Part shown: positions 1-7,673 of the stretch, piece by piece
Numbering within the stretch: the first letter of the stretch is position 1
Layout: every line of letters starts with the position of its first letter
Assembly (NCBI GenBank): GCA_035450685.1
Contig: DAOTNF010000004.1
Location: 1-64,000 of the forward strand
From: Syntrophosphaera sp035450685
Lineage (GTDB): Bacteria > Cloacimonadota > Cloacimonadia > Cloacimonadales > Cloacimonadaceae
DNA length: 64,000 bases
Direction of reading: 5' to 3'
Program-made: the position numbers and the translations under genes
Notes under the pieces: model-generated
Database searches by the model: none
What the model was told of the DNA's origin: nothing
The model's input: only the letters and a program-made list of their open reading frames with translations

Positions 1-57
1 ACTACTGAACGCTATTGCCAGACATCGCTGCTAAAATTTCGGGGGGATGCGTGATTT

Positions 58-2166
58 TCACGCGTAGCCCCGAATTCTCCTCAGGACTGCCGTCTGGACC
101 TGGGCGGGGCTGATCTCGTAGGTCTTGAACTCCAGCGAGTAGATTGCCCGGCCCTGGCTGAGGGAGCGGATACGGGTAGCGTAGCCAAACAATTCGGATA
201 GGGGAACATCAGCCACCACTTCCTGCTGATGCTCATTGTGCCTGCGCATCACGGAAATCTTGCCGCGCTTGGCGTTGATATCCGCAATGAGGTCGCCCAC
301 AAACTCATCGGGCGCGATCACCGTGAGCAGCATCAGGGGCTCCATGATGACCGGCGCGGCTTCACGCAGGGCTTTATTGACAGCCATCGACGCCGCGATG
401 CGGAAGGCCAGTTCATTGGAATCGACCGGATTGTGGTCGCCGTCTATCAGTTCCAGGCGAACCCGTTCCACATTGGCGTTGATGAGGGGGCCGTCGTTGA
501 GGGCGCTCAGGGCTGCCTCTTCGATCGGTTTGATATACTCGGCGGGAATCTTTTCCGGACTCACGCTGCTGACAAAGATGTTCTTGCGCTCTTCGGTAAG
601 CTCTTCGGGGCTGAGGGGCGAAATGCGGAACTTGACCCTGGCGTAGCTGCCTTTGCCGTTCATGTCGCGCTGGAAGGTTTCCTCGCTAACCGCGCTCTGG
701 GTGATGGTTTCCTTGTAGGATACCTGGGGGTTGCCCACATTGGCGGCGACGTTGAATTCCCGGCGCAGGCGGTCAACGATTACTTCCAGATGCAGTTCCC
801 CCATCCCTGAGATGAGGGTCTGGCCGCTGTCTTTGTCCGTGTGCACCTTGAAAGTGGGGTCTTCTTCCTCCAGCCTTTGCAGGGCTTCCTTGAGGCTCTC
901 CTCATCTGCTTTGGTTTTGGGTTCGATGGCGATCGAGATAACGCTGTCCGGGAAGTGCATTTTGCTGAGCAGAATGTCCTGGCTGCCATCCGTGATAGTG
1001 TCTCCCGTGCTGAGGAAACGGCAGCCCACAAAGGCTCCGATGTCTCCGGCATGCAGTTCCTGCAGGTCGTTCTTGCGGTTGCTCATCATTTGCAGGATGC
1101 GCGCGACCCGTTCTTTCTTGCCGTTGTTTTGATTATAGAAGGACGCGCCTTTTTTCAGGGTGCCGGAATAGAGCCGCACATAGACCAGCTTGCCCACATA
1201 TTTGTCGATCTGCACCTTGAAAGCCAGGCCTACCAGGGGCGCGTTGGGATCGGGTTCAACCGGCACAGGGTCGTTGGTCTGGGGATCGAAGCCCTGAAGC
1301 GGGGGCATATCCAGGGGCGAAGGCAGGAAGTCGCAGATGGCATCCAGCAGCAGTTGCACTCCCTTGTTCTTGAGGGACGAGCCGCAGAGCACGGGTATGA
1401 ACTGGTTGCTGATGGTGGCTTTGCGGATAGCCTGGCGGATCCATTCTGGTTTGATTTCCTGGCCTTCCAGATAGGCGTTGATCAGTTGATCGTCGTATTC
1501 CGCGACACTTTCCAGGAGTGCCTCGCGATGCTGGGCCGCGGTGTCTGCCAGTTCTGCCGGGATATCCTCCAGATGGAGTTCCGAACCCAGGGTGAGCGGA
1601 TCGAAAGTCCAGGCCTTCATCGTGATCAGGTCAATAACGCCGTTGAAACTGTCTTCCTTCCCGATGGGGATGTTGACCAGCCGGGCTTTGGAACTGAGGC
1701 GTTCATTGATCATCTGCACCACACGCTCATAATCCGCTCCGATGCGGTCGAGCTTGTTTATATAGACGATCCTGGGCACCTTGTAGCGATCGGCCTGATG
1801 CCATACGGTTTCGGACTGGGGCTCCACACCCGCCACGCCGCAGAACACTCCCACGGCTCCGTCCAGGACACGCAGGCAGCGTTCCACCTCGGCGGTGAAA
1901 TCCACATGGCCGGGGGTGTCGATGATATTGATCTGTTTGCCTTTCCAGATACAGGCGACCGTGGCGGAAGTGATGGTTATGCCACGTTCGCGTTCCTGAT
2001 CCATCCAGTCGGTAAAAGCATTTCCATCATGCACTTCACCCATTTTGTGCAGAAATCCCGCATAATAGAGGATCCGCTCCGTCGTGGTGGTCTTGCCGGC
2101 ATCGATGTGGGCCATGATGCCAATATTTCTGATCCTTTGGAGCGGAGAATCAGCGTCGCTACTCAT
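58..2166 (-). CDS. fusA: Translation elongation factor G
   Basis: Ribosomal translocase GTPase that moves tRNA and mRNA after peptide-bond formation; cytoplasmic. The 702 residues match the normal family length. Visible GTPase motifs are the P-loop AHIDAGKTT (residues 19-27), DTPGHVDF (83-90) and NKLD (137-140), and the effector segment DQERERGITI lies between the first two. The C-terminal half carries the usual EF-G domain II-V sequence, for example GMGELHLEV. The ATG at 2166 is preceded on the minus strand by AAGGAA at a suitable distance. The gene stands alone here rather than in an rpsL-rpsG-fusA-tuf operon, so it could be a second EF-G copy; the sequence alone does not decide that. Confidence 0.97.
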   Translation of the reverse strand: MSSDADSPLQRIRNIGIMAHIDAGKTTTTERILYYAGFLHKMGEVHDGNAFTDWMDQERERGITITSATVACIWKGKQINIIDTPGHVDFTAEVERCLRVLDGAVGVFCGVAGVEPQSETVWHQADRYKVPRIVYINKLDRIGADYERVVQMINERLSSKARLVNIPIGKEDSFNGVIDLITMKAWTFDPLTLGSELHLEDIPAELADTAAQHREALLESVAEYDDQLINAYLEGQEIKPEWIRQAIRKATISNQFIPVLCGSSLKNKGVQLLLDAICDFLPSPLDMPPLQGFDPQTNDPVPVEPDPNAPLVGLAFKVQIDKYVGKLVYVRLYSGTLKKGASFYNQNNGKKERVARILQMMSNRKNDLQELHAGDIGAFVGCRFLSTGDTITDGSQDILLSKMHFPDSVISIAIEPKTKADEESLKEALQRLEEEDPTFKVHTDKDSGQTLISGMGELHLEVIVDRLRREFNVAANVGNPQVSYKETITQSAVSEETFQRDMNGKGSYARVKFRISPLSPEELTEERKNIFVSSVSPEKIPAEYIKPIEEAALSALNDGPLINANVERVRLELIDGDHNPVDSNELAFRIAASMAVNKALREAAPVIMEPLMLLTVIAPDEFVGDLIADINAKRGKISVMRRHNEHQQEVVADVPLSELFGYATRIRSLSQGRAIYSLEFKTYEISPAQVQTAVLRRIRGYA

Positions 2167-2475
2167 TTTGCTTTCCTTACAGTTCCTTTGTCTGAATTTA
2201 ATACTTAAATACCAAGAAAAACAGATCGCTATTCTTTGTCCACCAAAAAGTTTTTAACAGTGCTTCTGCAGGTGCGAAAAATCGATAGATTGGAATGAAT
2301 TCTTTGCCCTTTGGAGCCGCCGCCAGATGGTAAGCTGCCGGGTGGAATATGCCCCTAACGACCGCCTGCGCTTTGCCTTCAGGAAAAATAGTATGCGGTG
2401 AACGCTGGGTTTTTGGGTATCCACTATGAAAGCGATTGCCCCGCGTCAATTATGCAGGTGGAAAAAAACATTGAC
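2167..2475. other. Spacer between fusA and a divergent exported-protein gene
   Basis: About 310 bases separate the two divergently read genes, so promoters for both must lie here. I find no convincing -35/-10 pair, tRNA, hairpin terminator or protein-coding stretch with codon-like composition. An 83-codon minus-strand reading frame covers most of it but has no recognisable features. Confidence 0.4.
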
Positions 2476-2530
2476 AGGAGGCAGCTTGGAAAAAGACTTT
2501 GTAAAAAAACAGCAATGGATGCACAGATGA
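2476..2530 (+). promoter_or_regulatory. Possible leader peptide and ribosome entry site for the downstream gene
   Basis: A strong Shine-Dalgarno AGGAGG lies at 2476-2481, too far upstream to serve the ATG at 2527 directly. Four bases after it a TTG (2486) opens a 14-codon frame whose TGA (2528-2530) overlaps the ATG at 2527 as ATGA. This suggests that the exported-protein gene is translated by coupling to a short leader. It is seen directly in the sequence; that the leader is translated is inference. Confidence 0.35.
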
Positions 2531-2976
2531 AAAGAATCGGCTTGCTGGCCGCACTTGCCCTGGCCTTTGCGGGGCTGAACAGCCAGGCTGTGAAACAGCC
2601 GGCCCGGGCTGCAATCTACTCCGCGCTCTTGCCCGGAGGCGGCCAGATCTACAATGGAGAGTATCTGAAAGCCGGACTGGTGGCTGGCGTTCAGGGTTAT
2701 CTGCTCTGGGCTGCCCTCTACAACGATGGCAAAAGGGACGAGTACAGGGACAAGGCCCAGAACGCGCCCAACGAGATTTTGCAACTGGACTATGCAAACA
2801 AAAGCAGAGAGTATAAAGCCAAAGTGACCAACGATATCTGGTGGATGGGGATAACGACCGGACTGTCCGTTTTGGATGCCTACGTGGACGCGCATCTGTA
2901 CAACTTTGAGTCCGACAAAGCCAAAGTCCACCTGCTGTTTGACGGTGGCGGCGCAAAACTGCAATATAGGTTTTAA
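2527..2976 (+). CDS. DUF5683-like exported membrane protein
   Basis: Small exported protein of about 149 residues whose function is not known. From the ATG at 2527 the protein begins with a clean signal-type segment (MKRIGLLAALALAFAG), followed by the motif SALLPGGGQIYNGEYLKAG that is typical of DUF5683-type proteins, then hydrophobic stretches. Upstream in-frame ATGs (2398, 2452, 2515) would add a charged extension and no better ribosome site, so 2527 is preferred; it overlaps the stop of a possible leader peptide. A second protein with the same LPGxGQI motif is encoded at 39813-40400. The gene ends 4 bases before the CAP-domain gene, so the two are probably co-transcribed. Confidence 0.6.
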   Translation: MKRIGLLAALALAFAGLNSQAVKQPARAAIYSALLPGGGQIYNGEYLKAGLVAGVQGYLLWAALYNDGKRDEYRDKAQNAPNEILQLDYANKSREYKAKVTNDIWWMGITTGLSVLDAYVDAHLYNFESDKAKVHLLFDGGGAKLQYRF

Positions 2977-2980
2977 CACC

Positions 2981-3766
2981 ATGAGAATGTATAGATTAGC
3001 TCTATTGCTGGTACTGCTTTTGCTGTCCGGGCTTGGCTGGGCGAGGAACTCCGACGCCGACTTTGCCAAACGAATCTTCGAGCATACGAACAGCGAAAGA
3101 GTTGCCCGGGGTTTGGCAGAATTGGCTCTGGATAAAGATTTGCAACGCCTGGCAGCGGACTATAGCCAAAGGATGTGCGCCGGGGGGTTCTTCGACCACC
3201 GCGACCCCGATGGCTTGCAGGTGCAGGACAGGCTGCAGCAAGAGTATCCGGGGCTAATCCACTGTGGTGTGGGGGAAAACCTCTATATGAGCGATCGCAG
3301 CAGCAACAGCAACAACCCTGAATACATTGTGCAGCGCTGGCTTGAGTCCCCCGAGCACCGCAAGAATCTGCTCGATGCGGAGTTTACCCATATGGGGGTT
3401 GGCATTTACCGCAACGGCAGCAAGCTGTATGCCACGCAAATCCTGGCGACTCCGGTCCTACGCCTGACTTCCAGGCTGCCCCGGAAACTGGTGGCGAATG
3501 AATCGTACCGGCTGGACTGCGAGTATCTGTCGCCCCGTTCGCGGGAAAACTTCAACTGTAGCCTGGGCACCCCTGATCCCAACGCCAGGATCAAGGTTGA
3601 CCTGTTTTCCTACTACACCGGCCAGATTCCTCTGAAATGCGTATGGAGGAAAGACGGTACCCTGACCCTGATCCTGGATTTCCGCGCCGGTAGCGGCGAA
3701 TACAAGCTGCAGGCTGGCTGGGGTGACTACTATTATTCCGATCTGTTTACTTTTAAGGTACTCTGA
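2981..3766 (+). CDS. Secreted CAP/SCP-domain protein (YkwD-like)
   Basis: 261-residue exported protein. The ATG at 2981 gives a hydrophobic signal peptide (MRMYRLALLLVLLLLSGLGW). A CAP/SCP domain follows, recognisable by IFEHTNSERVARGLAEL, FFDHRDPDG, VGENLYM, WLESPEHRKNLL and HMGVGIY; this keeps the conserved His/Glu positions of the family. After the domain there are roughly 100 residues without a clear match. Bacterial CAP proteins are extracytoplasmic and mostly uncharacterised; no enzymatic activity is claimed. An upstream in-frame start at 2876 lies inside the preceding gene and is rejected. The 3' end overlaps the convergent exonuclease gene by 14 bases. Confidence 0.85.
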   Translation: MRMYRLALLLVLLLLSGLGWARNSDADFAKRIFEHTNSERVARGLAELALDKDLQRLAADYSQRMCAGGFFDHRDPDGLQVQDRLQQEYPGLIHCGVGENLYMSDRSSNSNNPEYIVQRWLESPEHRKNLLDAEFTHMGVGIYRNGSKLYATQILATPVLRLTSRLPRKLVANESYRLDCEYLSPRSRENFNCSLGTPDPNARIKVDLFSYYTGQIPLKCVWRKDGTLTLILDFRAGSGEYKLQAGWGDYYYSDLFTFKVL

Positions 3767-4526
3767 CCGTTAGCGTTACTGGACAGTGATCCGAGCCCAT
3801 GATGTCGTCACGGATGTCGGCATCCAGCACCTGGGACTGGTGTTCTTCGTTCACAAAGAAATAGTCGATTCTCCAGCCAATGTTCCGGGAGCGCGCCATA
3901 GTGCGGTAACTCCACCATGAATAGCGCTGCGGCTCTGGATGGAAGATTCTGAATGTATCCACCCATCCGGCAGCCGTGATCTTGTCCAGCCAGGCTCTTT
4001 CGATGGGCAGGAAGCCGCTGGTCTTTTCATTTTCTTTGGGATTGGCGAGGTCAATTTCCTTGTGGGCTGTGTTGTAGTCGCCGCAAACCAGCACCATCTT
4101 ACCCTTGCGCCGTTCCTGCTCCATTACCTCGAGGCAGCGGTCATAAAAGCGAAGCTTATAATCCAGCCGTTCATCGTTCATTTGGCCATTGGGAAAGTAG
4201 ATATTATAGATGATGAAGCTGGCGAACTCGCAGGCAACGATCCTGCCTTCGTTGTCAAACTCCGGGGTGTCAAACCCGTAAGCCACCCTTTCTGGCTCGA
4301 GTCTGGAAAGCACCGCGGTGCCGGAATAGCCCTTGCGCTCCGCGTGCGACCAATACTGCCGGTAGTCTGCCAACTGCTTCATATCATCCGGAATCTGGTG
4401 CGCCTGCAGCTTGGTTTCCTGCAGTCCGATCCAGTCCGGTTTTTCCCGTTGTATGTCGGCAATGAAATTCTTGCCCAAAACGGCCCGCAGGCCATTCACA
4501 TTCCAAGACCATAGTTTGAGATTCAC
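3753..4526 (-). CDS. xth: Exodeoxyribonuclease III (AP endonuclease)
   Basis: Cytoplasmic DNA-repair nuclease that incises at abasic sites and trims 3' ends in base excision repair. 257 residues, the usual length for the ExoIII/EEP family. Motifs: WNVNGLRA near the N-terminus, LQETK with the metal-binding Glu37, GDYN at 149-152, and the C-terminal SDHCPV catalytic His box. The start codon is GTG (CAC on the plus strand at 4524-4526), preceded by GAGGAG. The gene is convergent with the CAP-domain gene and overlaps its end. Confidence 0.95.
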   Translation of the reverse strand: MNLKLWSWNVNGLRAVLGKNFIADIQREKPDWIGLQETKLQAHQIPDDMKQLADYRQYWSHAERKGYSGTAVLSRLEPERVAYGFDTPEFDNEGRIVACEFASFIIYNIYFPNGQMNDERLDYKLRFYDRCLEVMEQERRKGKMVLVCGDYNTAHKEIDLANPKENEKTSGFLPIERAWLDKITAAGWVDTFRIFHPEPQRYSWWSYRTMARSRNIGWRIDYFFVNEEHQSQVLDADIRDDIMGSDHCPVTLTVRVP

Positions 4527-4673
4527 GGTTTTCTCCTCTGTGCTGGTTGTAGATTGCGGACTTGTTGCCAGTCTCCGGTCAATGTGTCAAGCACAAAAGC
4601 ATTGCCGGACAGCGGAAAAGCCCCTCGCTATATTTGCTCTTGATAATATAAAGTGCTGATTATCCCGTTTTTC

Positions 4674-4823
4674 CTTCATACCGCCCTCCCTTGCTGCTAC
4701 TGCGTTTGGTGCCATCATCCTTAGGTCATCCCTCACCGGGTTAAGGATGACTGCCGGAAGACCCAGGCCGGGGAGGGCGATGCAAATGAGGCACGTCCCT
4801 CTACAATATATAGGTGCTACGAT
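4674..4823. repeat. Intergenic composite repeat, copy A (CATCCTTA palindrome module)
   Basis: About 150 bases running from CTTCATACCGCCCTCCCTTG to AATATATAGGTGCTACGAT. It contains the inverted repeat CATCCTTA ... TAAGGATG (about 4716-4749) and a GATGCAAATGAGG box. Recognisable copies lie at 11068-11220, 28694-28824, 46570-46690 (degenerate) and, inverted, 57685-57785. No coding potential is evident; the function is unknown. Confidence 0.75.
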
Positions 4824-4829
4824 AAGTTC

Positions 4830-4862
4830 GTGGAAAGGTGGAAAGGTGGAATGGTGGAAAGG
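4830..4862. repeat. GGAAAGGTGG purine-rich short tandem repeat
   Basis: Imperfect tandem units of GGTGGAAA/GGTGGAAT, four in a row. Similar runs lie beside the other repeat islands near 10955, 11225, 11340, 28140 and 57200, and as the complement near 57600. Confidence 0.7.
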
Positions 4863-4898
4863 TTCCCCCGAAACAAGCTCTACTAGGCTATATACTGT

Positions 4899-5100
4899 GT
4901 CATCCCGGCCTGCGAGCCGGGATCCAGTCTTTTAAGGCTTCAAATAACCACCCAGCCCAGGAACAACTATCCACGGACTACATCCGCGTCATCACGGGCT
5001 TGACCCGTGATCCAGTCTTTTGAAACAACCAGCCAGCCCCGAAACAAACATCACCTGTCTATATATTGTGTCATCACGGGCAGCGACCCGTGATCCAGTG
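4899..5100. repeat. Three copies of a GTCATC...GATCCAGT palindromic repeat
   Basis: Copies at 4899-4933, 4988-5021 and 5070-5100. Each reads GTCATC, then a stem of the form CACGGG or CCCGG, a short variable loop, the complementary stem, and GATCCAGT, mostly followed by CTTTT. The stems differ between copies with compensating changes: CCCGGC/GCCGGG in the first and CACGGG/CCCGTG in the others. Further copies lie at 28203-28236, 28352-28431 (with a loop insertion), 57319-57360 and 57410-57444. The element resembles dispersed palindromic repeats seen in many bacterial genomes. Confidence 0.8.
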
Positions 5101-5107
5101 CCTTGGG

Positions 5108-5189
5108 GTGGCAAAGTCCGTTTGCCACAGAGACCGGAGGTCTCTTCCAAACAGGCAACTCCGTTGCCTCTGCCGAACAGACTTCGGCA
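5108..5189. repeat. Array of four consecutive perfect hairpins, copy 1
   Basis: Four small stem-loops follow one another: GTGGCAAA/TTTGCCAC (5108-5128), AGAGACC/GGTCTCT (5129-5145), AGGCAAC/GTTGCCT (5153-5169) and TGCCGAA/TTCGGCA (5171-5189), each with a loop of 3-5 bases. A near-identical copy (two differences) is at 28438-28519. Both directly follow a palindromic GTCATC element. It is not a protein gene; a structured RNA or a mobile repeat is possible. Confidence 0.8.
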
Positions 5190-5346
5190 GCCCTTAAATT
5201 ATCCGCGTCTATCTGCGTGAACCGTATGTGCCGGATGCGGGGCATCGTCTGCGTGAGAAAGTCCAAAATTTGGCCTTGACAGCAGAGGCAGGACAAAAAT
5301 CATGACAACCTCACAAGAATATGTATCCAATCAAGGAGTTAGATAT

Positions 5347-5481
5347 ATGAAAAGGACTTATCAGCCCTCAAACCGTTCCCGTAAGAACACCCACGGCTTC
5401 CGTAGCAGGATGGCCACCTACAACGGCAGGAAAGTGCTTGCCCGCCGCCGCGCCAAAGGGAGAAAGACGCTCAGCGTATGA
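5347..5481 (+). CDS. rpmH: 50S ribosomal protein L34
   Basis: 44-residue, strongly basic protein of the large ribosomal subunit, of normal family length. The start MKRTYQPSNRSRKNTHGFRS and the end VLARRRAKGRKTLSV are the L34 signature. The ATG at 5347 is preceded by AAGGAG. The stop is 3 bases before rnpA, the standard rpmH-rnpA pairing. A TTGACA at 5276-5281 upstream may belong to the operon promoter, though its -10 partner is weak. Confidence 0.97.
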   Translation: MKRTYQPSNRSRKNTHGFRSRMATYNGRKVLARRRAKGRKTLSV

Positions 5482-5484
5482 CCC

Positions 5485-5811
5485 ATGCTTCGCCTGATTA
5501 CGAAGCACAGTGAATATGGAGAGTTTCGCGCTCCCGATTTTTACCTCCGGAGCGGTCATTTTAACGCGGCTGTCATCAGCAGCCCCGGCGAATTTGCCTT
5601 GGGCATCACGATCAGTAAACGAGTGGGCAAAGCGCATCTGCGCAATCTGTTGCGACGCCGGATCAAAGCCTGGCTGCGGGAAAATGCGGACAGCCACCCC
5701 CTGGGGTACAAACTGAACCTTATCGCCCGGTCAGGCGCCGGTGAGCTAAGCTGGCAGGAATTATGCAAAGAACTGGACTCAATGACGGCAAATCTCAGAG
5801 ATCGGTGTTGA
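5485..5811 (+). CDS. rnpA: Ribonuclease P protein component
   Basis: Protein subunit of RNase P, which assists the catalytic RNA in 5' maturation of tRNAs; cytoplasmic. 108 residues, normal length. The family signature is seen as GITISKRVGKAHLRNLLRRR, the RNR-type basic helix, preceded by a beta-strand region. The gene lies directly after rpmH and overlaps yidD, the usual order. The gene for the RNA subunit was not found in this window. Confidence 0.93.
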   Translation: MLRLITKHSEYGEFRAPDFYLRSGHFNAAVISSPGEFALGITISKRVGKAHLRNLLRRRIKAWLRENADSHPLGYKLNLIARSGAGELSWQELCKELDSMTANLRDRC

Positions 5812-6038
5812 ACCGCATCCTCCATCTGCCCAATCTGGCGGTTATCCTGCTGATCTCAATTTATCGGAAAAGCCTTTCCCGCATCCTGCCGAGTGTGTGC
5901 CGTTTTGAGCCAAGCTGCAGCAGCTATGGGCTGCAGGCCTTTCGGAAATTCAATTTTTTCAAAGCCTTGGGACTCACCCTGTGGCGGGTCCTTCGCTGCA
6001 ATCCCTTTTGCAGGGGTGGTTATGACCCGCTTCCCTGA
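5763..6038 (+). CDS. yidD: Membrane protein insertion efficiency factor YidD
   Basis: Small membrane-associated protein that helps YidC-dependent insertion. The family core is clear: RILPSVCRFEPSCSSYGLQA and CNPFCRGGYDPLP, with the conserved cysteines, behind a hydrophobic amphipathic segment. The longest frame starts at ATG 5763 inside rnpA (91 residues). A GTG at 5805, overlapping the rnpA stop region, would give 77 residues, closer to the family norm; the start is therefore uncertain. It lies between rnpA and yidC as in most bacteria. Confidence 0.92.
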   Translation: MQRTGLNDGKSQRSVLNRILHLPNLAVILLISIYRKSLSRILPSVCRFEPSCSSYGLQAFRKFNFFKALGLTLWRVLRCNPFCRGGYDPLP

Positions 6039-6047
6039 GGAGTTTTA

Positions 6048-7673
6048 GTGGATAAAAGATCTCTGTTGACCATGTTGCTGGTGCTGCTCATTTTTATGGT
6101 GCTCCAGCTTTACGTGTTTCCCCCCAAGAAAGCGCCGGTGCAAGACGCGCAAAGTCCGGCGGACAGCGTCGCGGCAGACAGCCTGGCCAATGTTGTCACG
6201 TCCAGCCCGGCGGCTTCTGATTCCCTCATCAGGGCAGCGAGCGCCAGCGAGACGATCAAGTTGCAAAACGACAGGATACAGGTTAATTTTGAGACTCGGG
6301 GAGCCAGTATCAGCGCCGTGGAGTTGAAGGATTTTACCTGGGCGAAGGAACAACGCAGGGTGAATCTGATCCCAGAAAACGAGTCCGTGGCAGGCATCCG
6401 TCTGCTATCCGGAGGCGGAGACAAAGACCTGCGCACGCTGAACTGGTTCCATGAAGCCCAGCCTGATTCCCATCGCGTGAGGTTCTATCTGGGCGATTCC
6501 GCCAATCCAATCGTGGAAAAGATCTATACCCTGGACGGCGGCTATGGCATCACGCTGGATGTATCGGTGAGTTCGCCCCAAGCGGTTAACGGCATCGAAT
6601 ACGATTTTTCCGCCGGCATCGCGGATTCGGAAATAACCAAAGACCGCACCAAGGGCACGGAGTATAAGCTTATCGTCTATGCTGGTAATGACGATACCAA
6701 GACCAGTCTGGCCAAAATCATCAAAGAACCGCGGAAAGGAGCTCTCAACGCCTTTGGCTGGGCTGCTTTGCGCACCAAGTATTTCACGCTCGCCATGGTG
6801 GAGACGGGCAACCAGTTGATCAGAAACTACCAGGCCAGCGTAAACACCAAGACAGGAAATCCGGGCATGATCCTCGATTCCTGGGACAGAATTGCAAGCC
6901 AAAACTGGAAACAAAGCTTCCTGATCTATGCAGGACCGGCTGATTATGATACGCTCAAGGGATATGCCGGGCGGCATTTGGAGCTGATTCCCGAACGCGG
7001 AGCCGGCTGGTATCGCTGGCTGAGCAATATTATCGCCTGGTTCCTCAAGTGGCTGCACAGGTTTATCCAAAACTATGGAGTGGTGATCATTATCTTCTCT
7101 GTCATACTCAAGATCATCCTGCACCCGCTCACCCAAAAAAGCATGGATTCCAATCTGAAGATGCAGCGCATCCAACCACAGATCCAGGAACTGCAAAAGA
7201 AGTATAAGAACGATCCCAAAACCCTGCAGATAGAGCTTTCCAAACTATATAAAGAAGCCGGCACCAATCCCATGTCCGGCTGTCTGCCCCTGCTGTTTCA
7301 GATGCCTATCTTTTTCGCTCTCTACACTGTCCTGCGCTACACAATCGATATGCGCAATGCCTCATTCCTGGGCTGGCTCAATCTGTCCGAGCCTGATCCC
7401 TACTGGATACTGCCGATCATTATGGCTGGATTCATGATCGCGCAGAGCCTGATGATGAGGCCCTCCAAATCCGCGGAGGATCAGATGGACGAAAAGCAGA
7501 AAGCCATGCAGCAAAGCACCAGGATGATGACCTGGCTGATGCCCATCATGATGTTCTTCATCTTTAAGGGCTTGCCCTCCGGCCTGGTGCTCTATTACAC
7601 CGTGTTCAACATCCTGAGCGTGGCGCAGCAGTACTATCTGCAAAAAAGACATAAAACAAAGGAAATTCAATGA
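6048..7673 (+). CDS. yidC: Membrane protein insertase YidC
   Basis: Inner-membrane insertase that works alone or with SecYEG. 541 residues, the long Gram-negative form: an N-terminal membrane anchor (LLTMLLVLLIFMVLQLYVF), a large periplasmic domain of about 300 residues, then a C-terminal cluster of membrane segments starting near residue 330 with the typical stretch HPLTQKSMDSNLKMQ and the segment NPMSGCLPLLFQMPIFFALY. The GTG start at 6048 follows GAGGAG. The stop overlaps khpB by four bases (ATGA), implying translational coupling. Confidence 0.97.
   Translation: MDKRSLLTMLLVLLIFMVLQLYVFPPKKAPVQDAQSPADSVAADSLANVVTSSPAASDSLIRAASASETIKLQNDRIQVNFETRGASISAVELKDFTWAKEQRRVNLIPENESVAGIRLLSGGGDKDLRTLNWFHEAQPDSHRVRFYLGDSANPIVEKIYTLDGGYGITLDVSVSSPQAVNGIEYDFSAGIADSEITKDRTKGTEYKLIVYAGNDDTKTSLAKIIKEPRKGALNAFGWAALRTKYFTLAMVETGNQLIRNYQASVNTKTGNPGMILDSWDRIASQNWKQSFLIYAGPADYDTLKGYAGRHLELIPERGAGWYRWLSNIIAWFLKWLHRFIQNYGVVIIIFSVILKIILHPLTQKSMDSNLKMQRIQPQIQELQKKYKNDPKTLQIELSKLYKEAGTNPMSGCLPLLFQMPIFFALYTVLRYTIDMRNASFLGWLNLSEPDPYWILPIIMAGFMIAQSLMMRPSKSAEDQMDEKQKAMQQSTRMMTWLMPIMMFFIFKGLPSGLVLYYTVFNILSVAQQYYLQKRHKTKEIQ

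Noticed and set aside
49..63. Hairpin GCGTGA-TTT-TCACGC at the fusA stop
   Set aside because: It overlaps the stop codon and is not followed by a clear T-run on the minus strand, so it is not called a terminator.
841..2208. 455-codon plus-strand frame
   Set aside because: It lies wholly antisense to fusA, whose protein matches EF-G throughout; the frame has no family features.
2198..2449. 83-codon minus-strand frame upstream of fusA
   Set aside because: No ribosome site or recognisable domain, and it covers the region where the fusA promoter must lie.
4899..5100. CRISPR array
   Set aside because: The repeats are palindromic and close to even in size, but spacing is irregular (about 54 and 48 bases between them), the stems vary, and there are no cas genes.
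5051..5296. Minus-strand frame across the hairpin array, similar to one at 28321-28680
   Set aside because: The similarity of the two hypothetical proteins comes from the repeated hairpin DNA, not from a conserved gene; the frames differ outside the repeat.
4527..5346. Possible replication origin upstream of rpmH
   Set aside because: Only one poor DnaA-box-like match (CTATCCACG near 4968) and no AT-rich unwinding region; dnaA is absent. The TATCCAC-like strings belong to dispersed repeats also found at 28.1 and 57.2 kb.
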